Shown here one piece after another: positions 26,573 through 35,971 of a stretch of DNA of 64,000 nucleotides (the first letter of the stretch is position 1; every line of letters starts with the position of its first letter). The stretch is from Nocardioides alkalitolerans (GTDB lineage Bacteria > Actinomycetota > Actinomycetes > Propionibacteriales > Nocardioidaceae). The translations under genes were made by a program, and so were the position numbers. The stretch is from assembly GCA_038184435.1 (NCBI GenBank), contig CP116227.1, forward strand, positions 372,001-436,000, read 5' to 3'. Below the pieces are notes generated by a model. It was not told where the DNA came from and ran no database searches. It was given only the letters and a program-made list of their open reading frames with translations.

Positions 26573-27385
26573 ATGGCCAGCTTCTCTGCCGCTGACGTCA
26601 AGAAGCTCCGCGAGCTCACCGCCGCGGGCATGATGGACTGCAAGAAGGCACTGACCGAGACCGACGGCGACTTCGACAAGGCCGTCGAGCTCCTCCGCGT
26701 CAAGGGCGCCGCCAAGGCCGCCGCGCGCGGCGCCGAGCGCGAGACCTCCGCCGGCCTCGTCGCCGCGTCGGGCAACGCCCTCATCGAGCTCAAGAGCGAG
26801 ACCGACTTCGTCGCCAAGAGCGAGGACTTCGTCGCCGCCGCCCAGCAGATCGCGGATGCCGCCGCGCAGGCCAAGCCGGCCGACGCCGAGGCGCTCAAGG
26901 CCGTCCCGCTCGGCGACGGCACCGTCGGTTCGCTCGTCGAGGGCCTCGCGGTCAAGATCGGCGAGAAGATCGAGCTCGGCCAGGTCGCCGTGTTCGAGGG
27001 CGACACCGTCGTCTACCTCCACCGCCGCTCGGCCGACCTGCCGCCCGCCGTGGGCGTCATCGTCGAGTACTCGGGCGACGCCGAGGCCGCCCGCGGCGCC
27101 GCCATGCAGGCCGCCGCGATGCGTCCGCAGTTCCTCACGCGTGACGAGGTCCCCGCGGACGTCGTCGAGAAGGAGCGCGAGATCGCCCAGGCGCAGGCCC
27201 AGGAGGAGGGCAAGCCCGAGCAGGTCGCCGCGAAGATCGCCGAGGGTCGCCTCAACGCCTTCTTCAAGGACGTCGTGCTCCTCGAGCAGCCCTCGGTGAC
27301 GGAGAACAAGAAGTCGGTGAAGCAGATCCTCGACGCCGCCGGCACGACGGTGACGCGCTTCGCGCGCTTCGAGGCCGGCGCCTGA
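26573..27385 (+). CDS. tsf: Elongation factor Ts
   Basis: Nucleotide-exchange factor for EF-Tu. The N-terminal UBA-like region includes VKKLRELTAAGMMDCKKALTETDGDFDKAVELLR, followed by the core with IELKSETDFVAKSEDF (the TDFV motif contacts EF-Tu). 270 aa, normal for actinobacteria. The ATG at 26573 has GAGGAAGAAG upstream. Confidence 0.97.
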   Translation: MASFSAADVKKLRELTAAGMMDCKKALTETDGDFDKAVELLRVKGAAKAAARGAERETSAGLVAASGNALIELKSETDFVAKSEDFVAAAQQIADAAAQAKPADAEALKAVPLGDGTVGSLVEGLAVKIGEKIELGQVAVFEGDTVVYLHRRSADLPPAVGVIVEYSGDAEAARGAAMQAAAMRPQFLTRDEVPADVVEKEREIAQAQAQEEGKPEQVAAKIAEGRLNAFFKDVVLLEQPSVTENKKSVKQILDAAGTTVTRFARFEAGA

Positions 27386-27488
27386 TCCGAGGCGTCCCCT
27401 CCGGGCACGCGGGCCAGTAAGGTGTGGCCCGCTGTCCACCGGCAGCACAGACCCCGGCGGTGGTCCTCGTGATCCATCGCCACACGAG

Positions 27489-27538
27489 GAGGCCGGTCCG
27501 CATGACGAGTGCACCACGCCGTCACGCGGGCCGGCCTT
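27489..27538 (+). terminator. Terminator of rpsB-tsf
   Basis: Stem 27489-27501 with 27526-27538 (13 bp, wobbles), extended inside the loop by GACG/CGTC, followed by CGTCGTGC. It lies in the 282-bp gap before pyrH. That gap also holds a possible -10 TAAGGT at 27418 and a short direct repeat of ACCGACGCCGACCGC near 27560. Confidence 0.55.
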
Positions 27539-27667
27539 CGTCGTGCCCGGACCACCCCCGGACCGACGCCGACCGCACCGACGCCGACCGCGTCGTCGCG
27601 AGTGCAGCCACCGCCTGACCGAGCCGCTCACGCCCACCCGCCGCAGCGCCGTACCGAAAGGAACCCC

Positions 27668-28384
27668 GTGCCCGCATACCGCCGCGTCCTCCTCAAGCTC
27701 TCCGGTGAGGTCTTCGGAGGAGGGAGCGTCGGCGTCGATCCCGACGTCGTGCAGGAGATCGCCGCCGAGATCGCGTCGGTCGTCGAGGCCGGCGTGCAGG
27801 TCGCCGTCGTCACGGGTGGCGGCAACTTCTTCCGCGGGGCCGAGCTGCAGCAGCGGGGCATGGACCGCTCGCGCGCCGACTACATGGGCATGCTCGGCAT
27901 CGTCATGAACTGCCTGGCTCTCCAGGACTTCCTCGAGAAGCTCGGCGTCGACACGCGGGTGCAGACCGCGATCACGATGGGCCAGGTCGCGGAGCCCTAC
28001 ATCCCGCGCCGCGCGATCCGCCACATGGAGAAGGGCCGCGTCGTCATCTTCGGCGCGGGCATGGGCATGCCGTTCTTCTCCACCGACACCGTGGCCGTGC
28101 AGCGCGCGCTCGAGAACAAGTGCGACGCCGTGCTCGTGGCCAAGAACGGCGTGGATGGCGTCTACTCGGCCGACCCGCGCCTCCACCCCGACGCGGTCAA
28201 GCTCGACACGGTGACCTACGACGAGGCGATCAGCCAGGGCCTGCGGATCATGGACCAGACGGCCTTCGCCCTCTGCGGCGAGAACAAGCTGCCGATGGTC
28301 GTCTTCGGCATGCAGCCGCAGGGCAACATCCTGCGCGTCGTGCAGGGTGAGAAGATCGGGACGCTCGTCAGCGCCGAGAGCTGA
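27668..28384 (+). CDS. pyrH: UMP kinase
   Basis: Amino-acid-kinase-fold enzyme phosphorylating UMP in pyrimidine synthesis. Motifs: RVLLKLSGEVFGGG, VVTGGGNFFRGAEL, DYMGMLGIVMNCLALQD and NGVDGVYSADPR. 238 aa. The GTG at 27668 follows CCGAAAGGAACCCC. Upstream in-frame codons lack family similarity. Normal neighbour of tsf and frr. Confidence 0.97.
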   Translation: MPAYRRVLLKLSGEVFGGGSVGVDPDVVQEIAAEIASVVEAGVQVAVVTGGGNFFRGAELQQRGMDRSRADYMGMLGIVMNCLALQDFLEKLGVDTRVQTAITMGQVAEPYIPRRAIRHMEKGRVVIFGAGMGMPFFSTDTVAVQRALENKCDAVLVAKNGVDGVYSADPRLHPDAVKLDTVTYDEAISQGLRIMDQTAFALCGENKLPMVVFGMQPQGNILRVVQGEKIGTLVSAES

Positions 28385-28505
28385 GCTGAGTCCGCCCTGA
28401 CCGGCCACGGCCCGGTTGCGGCGGGTACCGAACGTAGACCAGAGTCGCTGGGCGTCAGCCCGACGCGCGACGCGCGCAGATGATGCAGATGATGAGGAGC
28501 TAGCA

Positions 28506-29063
28506 GTGATCAACGAGGTCCTGAACGAGGCCGACGGCAAGATGGACAAGTCGGTCGAGGCGACCCGCGAGGAGTTCGCCGCCATCCGCGCCGGCCGTGC
28601 CCACCCGAGCATGTTCAGCAAGATCGTCGTCGACTACTACGGCTCCCCGACGCCGTTGCAGCAGCTCGCGTCGTTCACCGCCCCCGAGGCCCGCGTCATC
28701 CTCATCTCGCCCTACGACGTGGGCGCGATGAACGGCATCGAGAAGGCGATCCGCGACTCCGACCTGGGCGTCAACCCGTCCAACGACGGCAAGGTGCTGC
28801 GCTGCGTCTTCCCCGAGCTGACCGAGGAGCGCCGCAAGGAGTTCATCAAGGTCGCCCGCACGAAGGCCGAGGAGGGCCGCGTCGCCGTGCGCAACCTGCG
28901 CCGCACCGCCAAGCAGAACCTCGAGCGCCTCGAGAAGGACGGCGAGGTCGGCAAGGACGACGTCACCGGTGCCGAAAAGCGCCTCGACGGTCTCACCAAG
29001 AAGCACGTCGACGCGATCGACGAGATGCTCAAGTCGAAGGAGTCCGAGCTGCTCGAGGTCTGA
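28506..29063 (+). CDS. frr: Ribosome recycling factor
   Basis: Splits post-termination ribosomes with EF-G. 185 aa, the exact family length. Motifs: MDKSVEATREEFAAIRAGRAHPSMF, VDYYGSPTPLQQLASF and RCVFPELTEERRKEFIKVAR. The GTG at 28506 has GATGAGGAGCTAGCA upstream. Confidence 0.97.
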   Translation: MINEVLNEADGKMDKSVEATREEFAAIRAGRAHPSMFSKIVVDYYGSPTPLQQLASFTAPEARVILISPYDVGAMNGIEKAIRDSDLGVNPSNDGKVLRCVFPELTEERRKEFIKVARTKAEEGRVAVRNLRRTAKQNLERLEKDGEVGKDDVTGAEKRLDGLTKKHVDAIDEMLKSKESELLEV

Positions 29064-29081
29064 GCAGCCCGGAACTACAGC

Positions 29082-29969
29082 GTGAGCGTGACTCCCCCCG
29101 ACACCGGCGCCCCGGCAGCACCCCCCGTGAAGGACCACGGCCGGGCAGGCCGCAACCTGCCCGCCGCGGTCGCGTCCGCGGTGGTGCTCCTGGGGGCGAT
29201 CGCCGCGTCCCTGGCGTTCTACAAGACGGCCTTCATGGTGATCGTGGCGGTCGCCGTCGTGGTCGCCGTGTGGGAGCTGCACCAGGGCTTCGCGGCGAAG
29301 GACATCGACCTCCCCGAGCAGCCGCTGATGGTGGGCGGCGTCGTCATGGTCGTCGTGGCCTACTTCTTTGGCCCCCCGGCGCTCGTCACCGCCACGGCGG
29401 TAACCGGTCTGGCGATCATGCTGTGGCTGCTCCACCGAGGCGTGGACGGCTACGTGCGCAACGCGTCGGCCGCGATCTTCGCCCTCATCTACATCCCGTT
29501 CCTCGGTTCCTTCGTCGCGCTGCTGCTCGCCGAGGGCGGTGCGACCGGCTTCGAGGGCTACGACGACGGGGTGCGTGGCGTCATCGTCTTCGTGCTGGTG
29601 ACGATCGCCTCCGACATCGGGGGGTACGTCGCGGGGGTGCTCTTCGGCAAGCACCCGATGGCCCCCGTGATCTCCCCGAAGAAGTCGTGGGAGGGCTTCG
29701 CGGGCTCCGCCGTCGCCTGTGTGGTCGTCGGCTGGCTCCTCGTCGCGTACCTCCTCGACGGCGACTGGTGGGTCGGCATCTGCCTCGGCCTCATCACGGT
29801 CGTCATGGCGACGCTGGGCGACCTGTGCGAGTCCGTCATCAAGCGTGACCTCGGCATCAAGGACATGAGCCAGGTCATCCCCGGCCACGGCGGCCTCATG
29901 GACCGGCTCGACTCGCTCCTCGCCACCGTCGCCCCGACGTGGCTGCTCCTGCACTACCTGGTGTTCTGA
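29082..29969 (+). CDS. cdsA: Phosphatidate cytidylyltransferase
   Basis: Membrane enzyme making CDP-diacylglycerol for phospholipid synthesis. About eight hydrophobic helices; a short hydrophilic N-terminus. The family signature is at the C-terminus: SPKKSWEGFAGS and IKDMSQVIPGHGGLMDRLDSLL. 295 aa. GTG at 29082 begins 18 bp after frr; GTG at 29088 is possible. Confidence 0.95.
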   Translation: MSVTPPDTGAPAAPPVKDHGRAGRNLPAAVASAVVLLGAIAASLAFYKTAFMVIVAVAVVVAVWELHQGFAAKDIDLPEQPLMVGGVVMVVVAYFFGPPALVTATAVTGLAIMLWLLHRGVDGYVRNASAAIFALIYIPFLGSFVALLLAEGGATGFEGYDDGVRGVIVFVLVTIASDIGGYVAGVLFGKHPMAPVISPKKSWEGFAGSAVACVVVGWLLVAYLLDGDWWVGICLGLITVVMATLGDLCESVIKRDLGIKDMSQVIPGHGGLMDRLDSLLATVAPTWLLLHYLVF

Positions 29970-30039
29970 CCCCCGGCGCGCCGTGCGCCCGCCGCTCGCG
30001 CCGCCACTAGGGTGAGCGCCGACGAGAGGGGGCCGCACC

Positions 30040-30765
30040 GTGCGAGCCAAGTGGGTGGCGGTCGCCGTGGCCGGCGCCGGAGCGGCGTACGCCGCGGAGC
30101 GTGCCCGCCGCGGACGCGAGGTCGTGACGGTCGGCGCGGCAGCCCCGGTCGGGACCCCGTCGTCGGCTCCGTCGTCGGCTCCGTCGTCGGCTCCGTCGGC
30201 GACGCCGGTCGCGGCCCGTGATCCTGAGCCCGTGGCTCCGCCCGAGCCCGTGGCTCCACCCGAACCCGTCGCGGAGGAGGTGCTGACCGCCACCGGGGCG
30301 CTCGAGCCGGTCCGCGACGTACCGCCCGAGCCCGAGCCCCAGCCGGGGCCTGCGCCGGAGCCCGTCGCGCCTCCGACGGTCGAGGTGCCGGTGGCCCGCG
30401 TCGTACCGGAGCCCGAGCCGGAGCCCGAGCCCGAGCCCGAGCGGTCACAGGATCTGGAGGACCCCGACGAGGACGACGATCCGGGGTCGACGAAGGTCGC
30501 GCTCAGTGGGTTCTACGTCGGTCTGGTCTGCATGCTCTTCGCGCCGGTCCTCTACTTCAGCGCCACGGACTGGCTGTTCGACGCGGAGACCTCGGCGGAG
30601 CTGACGCCGTTCGTGCTGCTGCTCCTGGCGGTGCCCGCGATCCTCGTGGCGGTGCCGCGCACGCGGCGGTTCGGGCTCTACATGGTGCTCGGGCTCGCCC
30701 TCACCGGGGTCGTGGTGGCGGCCACCGCGATCGTCGTGCTGTACCTGCTGGTCCGCGCCGGCTGA
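30040..30765 (+). CDS. Hypothetical Pro/Glu-rich membrane protein
   Basis: Unrecognised protein of 241 aa. The N-terminus is a weak hydrophobic segment (WVAVAVAGAGAAYAAERARRGRE). Residues about 35-150 are low-complexity: a SSAP repeat encoded by three 12-bp units (30157-30192), then many PEP and EP dipeptides. An acidic stretch (EDPDEDDD) leads to three C-terminal hydrophobic helices (VALSGFYVGLVCMLFAPVLYF; TPFVLLLLAVPAILVAVP; YMVLGLALTGVVVAATAIVVLYLL). Likely a membrane protein with a long disordered cytoplasmic or wall-spanning linker. GTG at 30040 follows GAGAGGGGG; a TAGGGT hexamer lies at 30008. Confidence 0.7.
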   Translation: MRAKWVAVAVAGAGAAYAAERARRGREVVTVGAAAPVGTPSSAPSSAPSSAPSATPVAARDPEPVAPPEPVAPPEPVAEEVLTATGALEPVRDVPPEPEPQPGPAPEPVAPPTVEVPVARVVPEPEPEPEPEPERSQDLEDPDEDDDPGSTKVALSGFYVGLVCMLFAPVLYFSATDWLFDAETSAELTPFVLLLLAVPAILVAVPRTRRFGLYMVLGLALTGVVVAATAIVVLYLLVRAG

Positions 30766-30835
30766 CCCCGCGAGCCTGCCGCGGGCCGCTCACGTTTCGG
30801 CGCAGGCGTGGCCGCGGTGGGATGATCGGGGGGCG

Positions 30836-31981
<1,146 letters not shown>

Positions 31982-32002
31982 TCCGCCCGACCTCCGGTTC
32001 AC

Positions 32003-32052
32003 CAGCGCGGTGGATCGCTGAGCACCCGCCTGCTCAGCGATCCACCGCGCTG
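32003..32052 (+). repeat. Perfect inverted repeat with 22-bp arms
   Basis: Arms 32003-32024 and 32031-32052 are exact reverse complements around CCCGCC. An outer pair, GTTCACC (31997-32003) with GGTGAAC (32066-32072), nests around it. It follows rlmN by 21 bp and could terminate transcription, but has no T-run. Arms include GGATCGCTGAGCA. Confidence 0.8.
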
Positions 32053-32233
32053 TCGTTCCCGCCCAGGTGAACGCCGCATGACGCGGAGGCAGCGGCGTCC
32101 CGTGGAGGTTCCCGCCCGGTTCAACTGGCGTCCACCGGCACCGCCCCCCACCGTTCCGGCCCGCTCCTAGCGTCCGACCCGTCAGTGAGCGCACAGCGAC
32201 GACGACTGTGCACCGACGGAGGAGGACCGCCGC

Positions 32234-33421
32234 ATGCGGCTGCACCGTTCGAGCCCCAGCACCGTCACGCACCTCCCGCGCCGCGGCGACCGCCTGCGGG
32301 TGCTGGTCGTCAGCGAGTCGTTCCTGCCGCAGGTGAACGGGGTGACGAACTCCGTGCGCCGGGTGCTGGAGCACCTCGCGGCCGAGGGGCACGAGGCGGA
32401 GCTGGTCGCGCCGACCGGGCCCGCGACGTACGCGGGGTTCCCCGTCACGACCTGCCGCGGCGCGCACCTGCCGTTCTATCGCGACTTCCGCATCGGCCTG
32501 GAGAGCCAGCGTCGGCTGCGGGCCGCGATGGAGCGCTTCCGCCCGGACGTCGTGCACATCGCCTCGCCCGCGACGCTCGGCTACCAGGCGGCGCGGGCCG
32601 CGGCCGACCTCGGCATCCCCACGGTCGCGATCTACCAGACGGACCTCGTCGGGTTCGCGGACCGCTACGGCATTGCGGGCGGCACGCGCGCGATGTCCTA
32701 CCTCACGCGCCGCATCCACACGAGCGTCGACCGGACGCTCGCCCCCTCGACCGCCAGCCTCCGTCAGCTCGAGCAGATGGAGGTGCCCGGTCTGGGCCGC
32801 TGGCCACGCGGGGTCGACCTCACGCAGTTCGACCCCGCGTGTCGCGACGACGAGCTGCGCCGCCGGCTCGCGCCGGACGGCGAGCTGCTGGTCGGCTACG
32901 TCGGTCGCCTCGCGCCGGAGAAGGAGCTGGAGCTCCTCACCCACGTCGACCGTCTCGCCGGTGTGCGCGTGGTCATCGTGGGCGGCGGCCCGGAGGAGGA
33001 GCGCCTGCGGACGCTGCTGCCCGGAGCCGCGTTCCTCGGCGTGCTGCACGGCGCGGAGCTCGCCGCGGCGTACGCCAGCCTCGACGTCTTCGTGCACACC
33101 GGTCGCCACGAGACGTACTGCCAGGCCGCGCAGGAGGCGCTGGCCTCGGGGGTGCCGGTCGTCGCGCCGCGGGCCGGTGGACCGATCGACGTCGTCGACG
33201 ACGGCACCGCCGGCTACCTCTACGAGCCGGGCAACGGGGCCGCGATGGCGACCTACGTGCGGATGCTCCACGAGAACGCGCCCCTGCGCCGCCGCGCCGC
33301 GCTGGCCGCGCGCCGCAGTGTCGAGGGACGGTCCTGGGCGGCCGTGAACGCACTGCTCGTCCGGCACTACCGCGAGGTGCTCGCGGACCGCCGCGCCGTG
33401 CGGGCGGCCCGCGCGGCCTGA
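32234..33421 (+). CDS. GT4-family glycosyltransferase, mannosyltransferase-like
   Basis: GT-B glycosyltransferase of 395 aa resembling actinobacterial GDP-mannose-dependent alpha-mannosyltransferases (MgtA/PimB group). N-terminal Rossmann motif RVLVVSESFLPQVNGVTNSVRRVLEHL; FRPDVVHIASPATLGYQ; acceptor segment YQTDLVGFADRYG. C-terminal sugar-nucleotide domain: VGYVGRLAPEKELELL, VVIVGGGPEEERL, and the E-x7-E region HTGRHETYCQAAQEALASGVPVV. Such enzymes act on phosphoinositol or glycolipid acceptors at the membrane. A TAGCGT hexamer at 32168 may be its -10. Sits between rlmN and dxr, outside the conserved order. Confidence 0.88.
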   Translation: MRLHRSSPSTVTHLPRRGDRLRVLVVSESFLPQVNGVTNSVRRVLEHLAAEGHEAELVAPTGPATYAGFPVTTCRGAHLPFYRDFRIGLESQRRLRAAMERFRPDVVHIASPATLGYQAARAAADLGIPTVAIYQTDLVGFADRYGIAGGTRAMSYLTRRIHTSVDRTLAPSTASLRQLEQMEVPGLGRWPRGVDLTQFDPACRDDELRRRLAPDGELLVGYVGRLAPEKELELLTHVDRLAGVRVVIVGGGPEEERLRTLLPGAAFLGVLHGAELAAAYASLDVFVHTGRHETYCQAAQEALASGVPVVAPRAGGPIDVVDDGTAGYLYEPGNGAAMATYVRMLHENAPLRRRAALAARRSVEGRSWAAVNALLVRHYREVLADRRAVRAARAA

Positions 33422-33429
33422 GCCGCCAC

Positions 33430-33435
33430 TAGGCT
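33430..33435 (+). promoter_or_regulatory. -10 TAGGCT before the AMP-binding-like gene
   Basis: TAGGCT, then CGGGAGG (7 nt), then GTG at 33443. The spacer contains GGGAGG but is too close to the start for a normal ribosome site. Confidence 0.5.
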
Positions 33436-33442
33436 CGGGAGG

Positions 33443-34108
33443 GTGACGAACCTCGCCTTCGACGCCCTCGACCTCCACGTCATCCGCGGCCACGCCGAGG
33501 CGCCGGCCGTCGCCACCCCCGACCGCGAGCTCGACTTCGCGACGGTGCTGGAGGAGGTGGGCGCCCTCGCGGGTGCGATGCGGGCGCTCGGCGTGACGCC
33601 CGGGGCGTCGGTCCTGGTGGCGCTGCAGGACGAGTACGACGAGCTGCTGGCCTTCCTCGCCGTCCTGCGCCTGCGGGCGGTCCCCGTGCTGGTGGACCGG
33701 GTGCACGCGGCGGTGGCGCCCGAGGTGGCTCCGGCCGCGCACCTCCCGTCGGCGGCGACCCTCGCCGTGCGGCACCGCCCCCACCTGGTCGTGTCGGCGG
33801 CGCCGTGGCCCGGCCACGTGCACCGCCCGGCGGCCGTGCTCTACCGGGGACCCGAGCCGCAGGACCCGGAGACCGAGGTCGCCTGGGAGCTGGCGCTGCG
33901 GGCCGGCCGCACCGACCCGGCGCCCGCAACCCGTGCCGAAAAGGCCGACGGGCCTGCGGCCGACGCCCACGAGGCGGCCGCCGAGGCGTGCGCGTACGTC
34001 GTCGGAAACCGCGCCGTCCTGCACCGCGAGGTGCCCGAGGTGGGCACCCAGGTCGGTCGACGGCTCGGCGGGCTGCTCGCCGGGCGCCCCGTCACGCTGG
34101 GGCGCTGA
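33443..34108 (+). CDS. Short AMP-binding-enzyme-like N-terminal domain protein
   Basis: 221-aa protein whose first 90 residues resemble the start of acyl-CoA/amino-acid adenylating enzymes: NLAFDALDLHVIRGHAEAPAV, LDFATVLEEVGALAGAMRALGVTPGASVLVALQDEYDELLAFLAVLRLRAVPVL. The ATP-binding loop (T/S-GT-T/S-G-x-PK) and all later motifs are absent; the remainder is Ala/Arg-rich without recognised domains, ending LGGLLAGRPVTLGR. So it cannot be a full adenylating enzyme. It may be a stand-alone family or an old truncation; the frame is intact and a -10 element sits at the right place, arguing for a real gene. Confidence 0.6.
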   Translation: MTNLAFDALDLHVIRGHAEAPAVATPDRELDFATVLEEVGALAGAMRALGVTPGASVLVALQDEYDELLAFLAVLRLRAVPVLVDRVHAAVAPEVAPAAHLPSAATLAVRHRPHLVVSAAPWPGHVHRPAAVLYRGPEPQDPETEVAWELALRAGRTDPAPATRAEKADGPAADAHEAAAEACAYVVGNRAVLHREVPEVGTQVGRRLGGLLAGRPVTLGR

Positions 34109-34124
34109 CGCGGGTCCGGCGGTA

Positions 34125-34179
34125 GTCCCTGACGTTTCGGTCGTCCTGGATCGTTTCAACGGTCGAAAACGTCAGGGAC
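34125..34179 (+). terminator. Bidirectional hairpin between convergent genes
   Basis: Perfect 13-bp arms GTCCCTGACGTTT (34125-34137) and AAACGTCAGGGAC (34167-34179). A 29-nt loop lies between. It separates the AMP-binding-like gene (+) from the ABM gene (-). Confidence 0.65.
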
Positions 34180-34197
34180 CACCCGGAGCAGGCCGGA

Positions 34198-34527
34198 TCA
34201 GCCCCGGTCGACGGCCATCTCGCCGAGCTCGGACCAGCCGTCGGCGTCGACGTCCTGGCTCACGATCCGCGGAGTCGACGCGAGGTAGCGCGGGAGCTTC
34301 TCCTGCGCCGCCTTGAAGTGGTCGGACTGCACGTGGGCCGCGCCGGCGTCGCCGTCGTCGAAGGCCTCGACGAGCACGTACTGGTGGGGGTCGGTCACCG
34401 AGCGCGACCAGAAGAACCACTTGCAGCCGGGCTCGGCGTTGCAGGCCTCGGTGAACTCGCGGGAGATCTCGGGCCAGTCGTCGGCGTGCTCGGGCAGGAC
34501 GTCGAACACGGCGGTGATGAAGATCAA
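34198..34527 (-). CDS. ABM-domain (antibiotic biosynthesis monooxygenase) protein
   Basis: 109-aa single-domain protein beginning (M)IFITAVFDVLPEHADDWPEISREFTEACNAEPGCKWFFWSRS, the ferredoxin-like dimeric alpha/beta-barrel fold of quinol monooxygenases such as YgiN. The middle has YVLVEAFDDGDAGAAHVQSDHFKAAQEKLPRYL, matching the conserved E..W/F..H..S.HF pattern. The start codon is TTG at 34527 with AGGAGG about 9 nt upstream. Cofactor-free oxidation of quinols or aldehydes is the family role; the substrate here is unknown. Confidence 0.85.
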   Translation of the reverse strand: MIFITAVFDVLPEHADDWPEISREFTEACNAEPGCKWFFWSRSVTDPHQYVLVEAFDDGDAGAAHVQSDHFKAAQEKLPRYLASTPRIVSQDVDADGWSELGEMAVDRG

Positions 34528-34631
34528 GAGGGGCCTCCTCCGGTCGGGTCTGGATCGTCGCCAGTCTGCCGGGAGACCGAAGCCGGGACGGACCCACGGG
34601 CGGTCGATCCACGGTCCGATCAGGAGGCGGT

Positions 34632-34663
34632 GCGGACGGACGCGCCCCAGTGCGTCCGTCCGC
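34632..34663 (+). other. Hairpin in the divergent region upstream of dxr
   Basis: Perfect 12-bp arms GCGGACGGACGC (34632-34643) and GCGTCCGTCCGC (34652-34663), loop 8 nt. It is about 110 bp before dxr and 105 bp before the ABM start. It could be an operator or a terminator. Confidence 0.5.
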
Positions 34664-34774
34664 CCCGTGCCATGCTTGCAGATTCCTTGAAGATTCGTGG
34701 AGATCTGCTTGAGGATGTCAACGATCCCCGGCGCCGGAGGTCACGTGCCGCGGGCGGCCTGCCAGACTCCGCCC

Positions 34775-35932
34775 GTGACCTCGACGACCTCGTCCTCGCC
34801 GTCCGCACCCCGCACGGGGGACGGTTCCGCCCCGCGCCGCCGTGACGTGGTCGTGCTCGGATCCACCGGATCGGTCGGCACCCAGGCGCTCGAGCTGGCC
34901 CGTCGCCACCCGGACCGCTACCGGGTCGTGGGACTGACGGCCGGGGGATCCAACCCGGAGCTGTTCGAGCAGCAGGTCGCGGAGTTCGCGCCGGCGTACT
35001 CCGGGCTGGGGGAGGAGGCCTCCGTCGAGGCGGCCGGGCTCGAGGCCGATGTCGTGCTCAACGCGATCACCGGCGCGGTGGGCCTGCGCCCGACCCTCGC
35101 GGCGCTCGAGGCCGGGTCCACGCTCGCGCTGGCCAACAAGGAGTCGCTCATCATCGGCGGTCCGCTCGTGGTGGGGGCGGCCGCGCCCGGTCAGATCGTG
35201 CCCGTCGACTCGGAGCACTCCGCGGTCGCCCAGTGCCTGCGCGGCGGACGCGCCGAGGAGGTGCGGCGGCTCGTGCTGACCGCCTCGGGCGGGCCGTTCC
35301 GTGGCCGCTCGCGGGCAGAGCTGGCGGACGTCACACCCGCCGAGGCGCTGCAGCACCCGACGTGGGCGATGGGGCCGGTCATCACCGTCAACTCGGCCAC
35401 CCTCGTCAACAAGGGGCTCGAGGTGATCGAGGCGCACCTGCTCTTCGGCCTGCCGTTCGAGCGCATCGACGTGGTCGTGCACCCGACGAGCGTCGTGCAC
35501 TCGATGGTGGAGTTCGTCGATGGCTCGACCCTCGTGCAGGCGAGCCCGCCGACCATGATGATCCCCATCGCCCTGGGGCTCAGCTGGCCCGACCGCGTCC
35601 CCGACGCGGCGCCGGCCGTCGACTGGTCGCGGCCCGAGACCTGGGAGTTCCACCCGCTCGACGACGAGGCCTTCCCCGCGGTCGACCTGGCCCGCCGGGC
35701 CGGCACGGCGGGGTCGACCGCCCCGGCCGTCTACAACGCCGCCAACGAGGTGTGCGTCGAGGAGTTCCTGGCCGGTCGCCTGCCGTTCGTCGACATCGTG
35801 CCGACGGTGGCCAACGTTCTGGGGCGGCACGACGTACCCTCGATCGAGCCGCTCACCGTCGACGCCGTCCTGGACGCCGATGCCTGGGCTCGCGAGACCG
35901 CCCGGTCCCTGCTCGGGACGGCCTCGGCCTAG
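34775..35932 (+). CDS. dxr: 1-deoxy-D-xylulose 5-phosphate reductoisomerase
   Basis: NADPH-dependent second step of the MEP isoprenoid pathway. Motifs: VVLGSTGSVGTQALEL (nucleotide binding), ALANKESLIIGG, VPVDSEHSAVAQCL, LTASGGPFRG, HPTWAMGPVITVNSATLVNKGLEVIEAH and MVEFVDGSTLVQASPP. 385 aa. GTG at 34775 is favoured over upstream codons: CAGACT ends 6 nt before it, a weak version of the leaderless pattern, and the added upstream residues are not family-like. Grouped with rseP and ispG, the last sharing its pathway. Confidence 0.96.
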   Translation: MTSTTSSSPSAPRTGDGSAPRRRDVVVLGSTGSVGTQALELARRHPDRYRVVGLTAGGSNPELFEQQVAEFAPAYSGLGEEASVEAAGLEADVVLNAITGAVGLRPTLAALEAGSTLALANKESLIIGGPLVVGAAAPGQIVPVDSEHSAVAQCLRGGRAEEVRRLVLTASGGPFRGRSRAELADVTPAEALQHPTWAMGPVITVNSATLVNKGLEVIEAHLLFGLPFERIDVVVHPTSVVHSMVEFVDGSTLVQASPPTMMIPIALGLSWPDRVPDAAPAVDWSRPETWEFHPLDDEAFPAVDLARRAGTAGSTAPAVYNAANEVCVEEFLAGRLPFVDIVPTVANVLGRHDVPSIEPLTVDAVLDADAWARETARSLLGTASA

Positions 35933-35971
35933 CAGACCCGCACGACCCGCTCCGCACACCGAAGGACCGTC

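Noticed and set aside
27386..27667. Small gene between tsf and pyrH
   Set aside because: Short open frames here are Arg/Pro/Thr-rich shadows across a terminator hairpin and a direct repeat, with no ribosome site.
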